Shown here piece by piece: positions 48,101 through 57,100 of a stretch of DNA of 64,000 nucleotides (positions within the stretch are counted from its first letter, which is position 1; every line of letters begins with the position of its first letter). The notes beneath the pieces were generated by a model. The model saw only the letters and a list, made by a program, of their open reading frames with translations, ran no database searches and had not been told where the DNA came from. The position numbers and the translations under genes were made by a program. Source of the stretch: Macrostomum hystrix (Eukaryota > Platyhelminthes > Macrostomidae); assembly GCA_950097015.1 (NCBI GenBank), contig CATNEN010000025.1, positions 5,446,001-5,510,000 of the forward strand, given 5' to 3'.

Positions 48101-51100
48101 GGAGAGATGAGACAGGGGAGGGATGAGACACTGGAGAGATGAGACAGGGGAGAGATTAGACACTGGAGAGATGAGACAGGGGAGAGATTAGACACGGAAG
48201 AGATTAGACACTGGAGAGATGTGACAATGGAGAGATGTGACACTGGAGAGATGAGACAGGGGAGAGATGAGACACGGGATAGATGAGACACTGGAGAGAT
48301 GACACACGGGAGAGATGAGACACGGAAGAGATTAGAAAGGGGAGAGATGAGACACGGGAGAGATGAGACCGAGGAGAGATGAGACAGGGGAGTGATGAGA
48401 CACGGGAGAGATGAGACGCGGGAGAGATGAGACACGGGAGAGATGAGACACGGGAGAGATGAGACAGAGGAGAGATGAGACACGGGAGAGATGAGACACG
48501 GGAGAGATGACACAGAGGAGAGATGAGACATGGGAGAGACTAGACACTGGAGAGATGAGACACGGGAGAGATGAGACACGGAAGAGATTAGAAAGGGGAG
48601 AGATGAGACACGGGAGAGATGAGACCGAGGAGAGATGAGACAGGGGAGTGATGAGACACGGGAGAGATGAGACGCGGGAGAGATGAGACACGGGAGAGAT
48701 GAGACACGGGAGAGATGAGACAGAGGAGAGATGAGACACGGGAGAGATGAGACACGGGAGAGATGACACAGAGGAGAGATGAGACATGGGAGAGACTAGA
48801 CACTGGAGAGATGAGACACGGGAGAGATGAGACACGGAAGAGATTAGAAAGGGGAGAGATGAGACACGGGAGAGATGAGACCGAGGAGAGATGAGACAGG
48901 GGAGTGATGAGACACGGGAGAGATGAGACGCGGGAGAGATGAGACACGGGAGAGATGAGACACGGGAGAGATGAGACAGAGGAGAGATGAGACACGGGAG
49001 AGATGAGACACGGGAGAAATGACACAGCGGAGAGATGAGACATGGGAGAGATGACACAGGGGAGAAATGAGACACGGGAGAGATTAGACATGGAAGAGAC
49101 TAGACAGGAGAGATGTGACAATGGAGAGATGTGACACTGGAGAGATGAGACAGGGGAGTGATGAGACACTGGAGAGATGAGACACTGAGAGATGAGAGAT
49201 TTAGGGGCTCATAGAGGGCGACCCGCAGTTCGGAGGTTGCCGACTCCAGCCCACTCGCAGCAAGCAGTCTCGTATCTTCTTTACTAAAAGAGGGTGGGTT
49301 GCCCCCGGGCATACAGTGCATGCAGCCTTATCAATAGCAAAGTTTGTGCTCAAATAACAGCTGCTGGACAATGCGGCGCTGAGTGCAAGCGAAAGTTATG
49401 TTATATCGCCTTGCGCTAGCTGAACTCAACAAAGGAGCTTATATTTGGCCAAAAAATATACAGCTGCTGAGTGACTCGTAAAGGTATTAAATTTCGTTTG
49501 CCTTGTCAGGCCATAATTAATTTTCTTCTGTCTGTATGCCAGTATTGAATTACAAACTGCACATTATTAATTAAATGAATTGTCTACCTGTTTGTCTGTC
49601 AATCCCATGTCTTAGACGTCTAAAAAGTATATACTCGCTAATTAAGCTCACGTTAATTTACCTTGGGTTTTCGGATCTCCAACTGATCTTTAACGGCCTA
49701 ATCACAGATCATGGAAATCCCAACTCAAGGAAATCCCAACTCATGGAAATCCAAGCCACGGAAATCCCAGATCATGGAAATCCCAATCCACGGAAATCTC
49801 AATCCATGGAAATCCTAAATCCATGGAAATCCCACTCCCAACTCATGGAAATCCAAACTCATGGAAATCCAAACTCGTGGAAATCCCAATCCATGGAAAC
49901 CCCAATCCATGGAAATCCCAACCCATGGAAATCCCAACCCATGGAAATCCCAACCCATGGAAATCCCAACTCATGTCTTTCATGTCCTAAAAGTATGTAC
50001 TCGCTAATTAAGCTCGGGTTAATTTACCTTGGGTTTCGGATGTCCGACTGGTGGGGTGCAGGACAGCATGGCATTCTCGGCATCGATTGACACATTCATT
50101 GGCACCGGGTCGAATTGAAATCTCTGGGATTCGAAATCTGAAAATGAAACAATGGTTTGAGTTTAGTTTATGCTGAGTCTTCAAGTCAAATATTGTTGCC
50201 ATGGCAACAAAATAATTTTTTTTTATCAGAAGTTAAGTTTTAATAATACCTTTTCGAGCGGAAAACGAAATGCGAACTCTTTTTTCATAAGTTTGGACTT
50301 CCATAAGTTGGGATTTCCATGAGTTGGGATTTCCATGAGTTGGGATTTCCATGAGTTGGGATTTCCATGAGTTGGGATTTCCGTGCGTTGGGATTTCCAT
50401 GAGTTGGGATTTCCATGAGTAGGGATTTCCATGAGTTGGGATTTCCAAAGGTTGGGATATCCATGCGTTGGGATTTCCGTGTGTTGGGATCTTCATGAGT
50501 AGGGATTTCCGTGGGTTGGGATCTCCATGAGTTGGGATTTCCATGAGTTGGGATTTCCATGAGTTGGGATTTCCGTGCGTTGGGATTTCCATAAGTTTGG
50601 ATTTCCATAAGTCGGGATTTCCATGATTTGGGATTTCAAATGATTTGGGATATTCATGAGTTGGGATTTCCAAAGGTTGGGATATCCATGCGTTGGGATT
50701 TCCATGAGATGGGATTTCGACTAGCCAACAATCCAAAAATTTGGGATCTTTAATATTTGGGATTCTGTCATCTTCAAATCTCAGATAGACACTCCTCCTC
50801 TGGTTCAAGAAACAAAATTTCTTCAAGAAAGAAATAAGACGGTCCGATAAGGATTTCATGAGGTTTTCTGCTATTTTGCCTAACTAGTCCCAACCGCTAA
50901 CTGACGACCCTAAGTCGGTCTCTAGAAGCAAATTTCTTTCATCATTTCAGCGGTTGATGGCCAATTCAGACAAATTGGGTGCTCTCCTTGATGAGGAGAT
51001 ATTTTTCTGTTGGGATCGTCCAACTAGGCTAACGGCCCCAGTCCGCCACTTCTTAAAGTCGTTAGCTATTTTATTCCCCGGGTTTAGAAGACGACGCTAG

Positions 51101-54100
51101 AAGGCCCACACAATCTCGAGTCCCTAGACCGTCTTGCGGAGACGCGCTGACTTCCAGGGGGGGGAGGACCGCGGCGCGTCGACTTAATTCAATTGCTAGT
51201 CCAAGCTACCCGCCACAATTGAGCCTGGGGGATTTCGGAATCAGAATGGAAGAAGGGAGATAATGAAATAGGAGCTCAACGAGAGAGAGAGAGAGTGCAC
51301 GAAAAGGGACTTTCAATATCGGAGTTCTGGTCTCAAAACGCTGTTTCTGCGTCATTTTCAATATTAAATTGTGAAAGCTTGGACAGAATGGCTTTCCGTG
51401 GGTTTCCATTGGGATCGCACAAAGTGAATCACAAATTGATGGCTTGACTTCAGTGCCTCCAACATCAAGACATTTTATAGGGCCGAAATAGGTCAAAGAC
51501 CCGATCATTTTTTGTTCCAAATTTATCACAAAGACCCGGTCATTTTGAGTGGCTAGATTACCCCAAAGACCAGGTCATTCTGTGTGTCTAAATTACCCCA
51601 AAGACCAGGTCATTTTGAGTGGCTAGATTACCCCAAAGACCAGGTCATTTTGAGTGGCTAGATTACCCCAAAGACCCGGTCATTTTGAGTGGCTAGATTA
51701 CCCCAAAGACCCGGTCATTTTGAGTGGCTAGATTACCCCAAAGACCCGGTCATTTTGAGTGGCTAGATTACCCCAAAGACCCCGTCATTCTGTGTGTCTA
51801 AATTACCCTAAAGAACCCGTCATTCTGAGTGGCTAGATTACCCCAAAGACCCCGTCATTCTGTGTGTCTAAATTACCCCAAAGAACCGGTCATTTTGAGT
51901 GTCTAAATTACCCTAAAGAACTGGTCATTTTGAGTGTCTAAATTACCCGAAAGACCAGGTCATTCTGAGGGCTAGATTACCCCAAAGACCCCGTCATTCT
52001 GTGTGCCTAAATTACCCTAAAGAACTGGTCATTCTGAGTGGCTAGATTACCCCAAAGACCCGGTCATTTTGAGTGGCTAGATTACCCCAAAGACCCCGTC
52101 ATTCTGTGTGTCTAAATTACCCCAAAGACCCGGTCATTTTGAGTGACTAGATTACCCCAAAGAACCGGTCATTTTGAGTGGCTAGATTACCCCAAAGAAC
52201 CGGTCATTTTGAGTGGCTAGATTACCCCAAAGACCCGGTCATTTTGAGTGACTAGATTACCCCAAAGACCCGGTCATTTTGAGTGGCTAGATTACCCCAA
52301 AGACCCGGTCATTTTGAGTGACTAGATTACCCCAAAGACCCGGTCATTTTGAGTGGCTAGATTACCCCAAAGACCCGGTCATTCTGTTGGCTTGAATACC
52401 TCTGCAAGACCTGGTCCCTAGGAATTATTTTGTCGATAAATTTATCACAAAAATCCTCGACAGCCGGCGATAAACAAATTTAGCTACTGTAGGGTCTTCA
52501 CTGGACAAAGACGTTCTGATAATTAACATTGTCAGAGAAACATTCAACAATTGTTTATCCTATAGAACACAGAAAAAATTAGGACAAATTTCCAAAATTA
52601 TCCATGTTATCGCTCGAAGGGATTTGGTATGAGACAAAGATGACTCGATACTGTTGTTCTTGTTTTATCATTTCGCTTCCTTGGGGAAAAATTGGTCAGG
52701 GTCTACATGGAACTACAAGCTTTTGCCATCATTTCTCCTCCTGGAGCAAATGTCTAACTAATTCCGCATCTCTAAGTCTAAAACGTAGCCATTGAGGACA
52801 TCGCAAAAATACAAGGAAAATCCCTATACCCCAGGGGTAGGCAAACTTATTTGCTGGCGGGCCAAAGAGAGAACCTAAAAGACGACAGCGGGCCGCATTG
52901 ACTGTATAAATATGAGATAGGGGAGAGATGAGACACGAGAGAGATGAGACACGGGAGAGATGAGACACGGGAGAGATGAGACACGGGAGAGATGAGACAC
53001 GCGAGAGATTAGACACGCGAGAGATGAGACACGGGAGAGATGAGACACGGGAGAGATGAGACACGCGAGAGATGAGACATGGGAGAGATGAGACACGGGA
53101 GAGATGAGACAGGGGAGAGATGAGACACGCGAGAGATGAGACACAGGAGAGATGAGACACGGGAGAGATTAGACACGAGAGAGATTAGACACGGGAGAGA
53201 TGAGACACGGGAGAGATGAGACACGGGAGAGATGAGACACGGGAGAGATTAGACACGCGAGAGATGAGACACGGGAGAGATGAGACACGGGAGAGATGAG
53301 ACACGGGAGAGATTAGACACGCGAGAGATGAGACACAGGAGAGATGAGACACGGGAGAGATTAGACACGAGAGAGATGAGACACGGGAGAGATGAGACAC
53401 GGGAGAGATGAGACACGGGAGAGATGAGACACGGGAGAGATTAGACACGCGAGAGATGAGACACGGGAGAGATGAGACACGGGAGAGATGAGACACGGGA
53501 GAGATGAGACACGCGAGAGATGAGACACGGGAGAGATGAGACACGGGAGAGATGAGACACGGGAGAGATTAGACACGCGAGAGATGAGACACGGGAGAGA
53601 TGAGACACGGGAGAGATGAGACACGGGAGAGATGAGACACGGGAGAGATGAGACACGCGAGAGATGAGACACAGGAGAGATGAGACACGGGAGAGATGAG
53701 ACACGGGAGAGATGAGACACGGGAGAGATTAGACACGGGAGAGATTAAACACGGGAGAGATGATACACGAGAGCGATGAGACACAGGAGAGATTAGACAC
53801 GGGAGAGATGAGACACGGGAGAGATGAGACACGGGAGAGATTAGACACGCGAGAGATGAGACACAGGAGAGATGAGACACGGGAGAGATTAGACACGAGA
53901 GAGATGAGACACGGGAGAGATGAGACACGGGAGAGATGAGACACGGGAGAGATGAGACACGGGAGAGATTAGACACGCGAGAGATGAGACACGGGAGAGA
54001 TGAGACACGGGAGAGATGAGACACGGGAGAGATGAGACACGCGAGAGATGAGACACAGGAGAGATGAGACACGGGAGAGATGAGACACGGGAGAGATTAG

Positions 54101-57100
54101 ACACGCGAGAGATGAGACACGGGAGAGATGAGACACGGGAGAGATGAGACACGGGAGAGATGAGACACGGGAGAGATGAGACACGCGAGAGATGAGACAC
54201 AGGAGAGATGAGACACGGGAGAGATGAGACACGGGAGAGATGAGACACGGGAGAGATTAGACACGGGAGAGATTAAACACGGGAGAGATGATACACGAGA
54301 GCGATGAGACACAGGAGAGATTAGACACGGGAGAGATGAGAAACAGGAGAGATGAGAAACAGGAGAGATGAAACAGGACACTGTAGATGTCAGAAGGGGC
54401 AACGGGCCGGATTTGGGAGCTTCGAGGGCCGCATCTGGCCCGCGGGCCGGAGTTTGCCGACCCCTGCTATACCCGAAGGCATGTCCAGCAATGATTTCAA
54501 ATCTTTTTTAACTATAGATGTGCCACTTGCTATGCATACTCCGCGAACATATAAGGCTTAGACTGTCTAGATTTGGCCAACCTGATTAGACTGCCTTTGT
54601 GCGTGTCGTGTCGGCTTTTAGGGATTTCAGTTGAAATGTGGTGTACGGATTTAGGATCATTTTAAGCTATTTTAAAATAGATAGACAACATGATTTCGCT
54701 TTTTTTTCTGCATCGCTCACATTTTTTGCTCACAAAATTTCATCATGTAACCATGTCGCTATTGTTGTTAATTATTTTGCTATTTTTTTCTTCTTGAAGC
54801 AATATGGATGCGCCATAGGGAGGTTTTTGAGATTCTTTCTTCTATTAAGGGATTTAGGATTTGGATTCATAAAAATTTATGAATCGCTTTCAATCCCAAA
54901 AAATGAAGTCAGGAAATGAATTATAGAATGCAATTTCTTCATCAGCTGAGGTGGTTGGGTTAGATTGAATAGGTTTGAAATTCACACTCATTGTATGAAC
55001 TGATTGGCTGCTATATAAGGAAGAAAATAGAAATGGATTACTTGCTCAGTCTTACTCATCCAGGAGTACCTGGTGGCGGACCGATTGTGAGAACGATGGG
55101 AGTCTAGGGATTGACAGTAGGGAAGGGTTTTTTCCTAGAAATAGCTACCCCCTCAGTGGCAGGAGCCAAGCCCATCACATTTTCTCATATTTCTCTTTCG
55201 CTAGGTAGATGAGATGAGATAAGAATGGTAAGAACGCAGACTCAGACGCAGGTTTGATTTGGAGGAAGATAAGGACAAAGAGCTGACAGGAGGTGATTGA
55301 CAAGTTGAGTCATCTGGCTTTTTGTTTGCTCAGTTTAGGATCCGACTTGACTTCTAAGAATTGGGAAAACTAGTTTTGTAAGTGCAGGTGCTGCTACTGC
55401 CTAATCTCCTACAACTGTCACTCCAAACCCAGTCTATCCTACTGTCTAATCTCCTGCAACTGTCACTCCAAACCCAGTCTATCCTACTGTCTAATCTCCT
55501 GCAACTGTCACTCCAAACCCAGTCTATCCTACTGCCTAATCTCCTACAACTGTCACTCCAAACCCAGTCTATCCAACTGTCTAATCTCCTGCAACTGTCA
55601 CTCCAAACCCAGTCTATCCTACTGTCTAATCTCCTGCAACTGTCACTCCAAACCCAGTCTATCCTACTGTCTAATCTCCTGCAACTGTCACTCCAAACCC
55701 AGTCTATCCTACTGTCTAATCTCCTGCAACTGTCACTCCAAACCCAGTCTATCCTACTGTCTAATCTCCTACAACTGTCACTCCAAACCCAGTCTATCCT
55801 ACTGTCTAATCTCCTACAACTGTCACTCCAAACCCAGTCTATCCTACTGTCTAATCTCCTACAACTGTCACTCCAAACCCAGTCTATCCTACTGTCTAAT
55901 CTCCTACAACTGTCACTCCGAACCCAGTCTATCCTACTGTCTAATCTCCTACAACTGTCACTCCAAACCCAGTCTATCCTACTGTCTAATCTCCTACAAC
56001 TGTCACTCCAAACCCAGTCTATCCTACTGTCTAATCTCCTGCAACTGTCACTCCAAACCCAGTCTATCCTACTGTCTAATCTCCTACAACTGTCACTCCA
56101 AACCCAGTCTATCCTACTGTCTAATCTCCTGCAACTGTCACTCCAAACCCAGTCTATCCTACTGTCTAATCTCCTGCAACTGTCACTCCAAATCCAGTCT
56201 ATCCTACTGTCTAATCTCCTGCAACTGTCACTCCAAACCCAGTCTATCCTACTGTCTAATCTCCTGCAACTGTCACTCCAAACCCAGTCTATCCTACAGT
56301 CTACTCTTCGTCTTGTCACTCCTAAACCCAGTCTATCCTACTGTCTACTCTTCGCCTTGTCACTCCTAAACCCAGTCTATCCTACTGTCTAATCTCCTGC
56401 AACTGTCACTCCAAACCCAGTCTATCCTACTGTCTAATCTCCTGCAACTGTCACTCCAAACCCAGTCTATCCTACAGTCTACTCTTCGTCTTGTCACTCC
56501 TAAACCCAGTCTATCCTACTGTCTACTCTTCGCCTTGTCACTCCTAAACCCAGTCTATCCTACTGTCTACTCTTCGCCTTGTCACTCCTAAACCCAGTCT
56601 ATCCTAACGTCTAATCTTCGTCCATATTCCATATCCAGAAGTGTCATAGTCCAGAAGTTTCACTCAAAATTGTCACTCCAATAGACTCACAGGCAAGCCG
56701 CACGTAAGCCCTCTCGCTGACCACCTTTCTGTGCGTGTTGTTCAACACTGGCAGGCTGTTCCAGGCTTCGCAATTGCAATAGAGCAGCCCCTCAGAGCCG
56801 ACCCATCGTTGTGCATCGTCGAAGTCTATTTGAACAGAGAATCTTTGGCGTTCAGATCGTTCGTGATCTGTCACAACGTCGACCCGCCTATTCAAAGCCT
56901 GGCCATTGCAGTGGATGGTGACGTAGGACGAGTGCTCAGCCACGCATTCGATTAGAGCCGGCGATTTTGGGCCCACAAAGTAGCTCGGGTTCGGCTGTTG
57001 GACCAGCCTTGGCGCCAGTGCCAGATGCTGCTCGCTAGGACTCAACTCTGGCACTTGATTGCCTGATAGTTTTTGAGCAACATTCAATAAGTCAACTGAT

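Noticed and set aside
55354-56392. Overlapping 321- and 336-codon frames on both strands
   Set aside because: The 45-bp unit is a multiple of three and stop-free in both directions, and it lies in UNC5 intron 1. A perfect 15-aa repeat on both strands is a repeat artefact.
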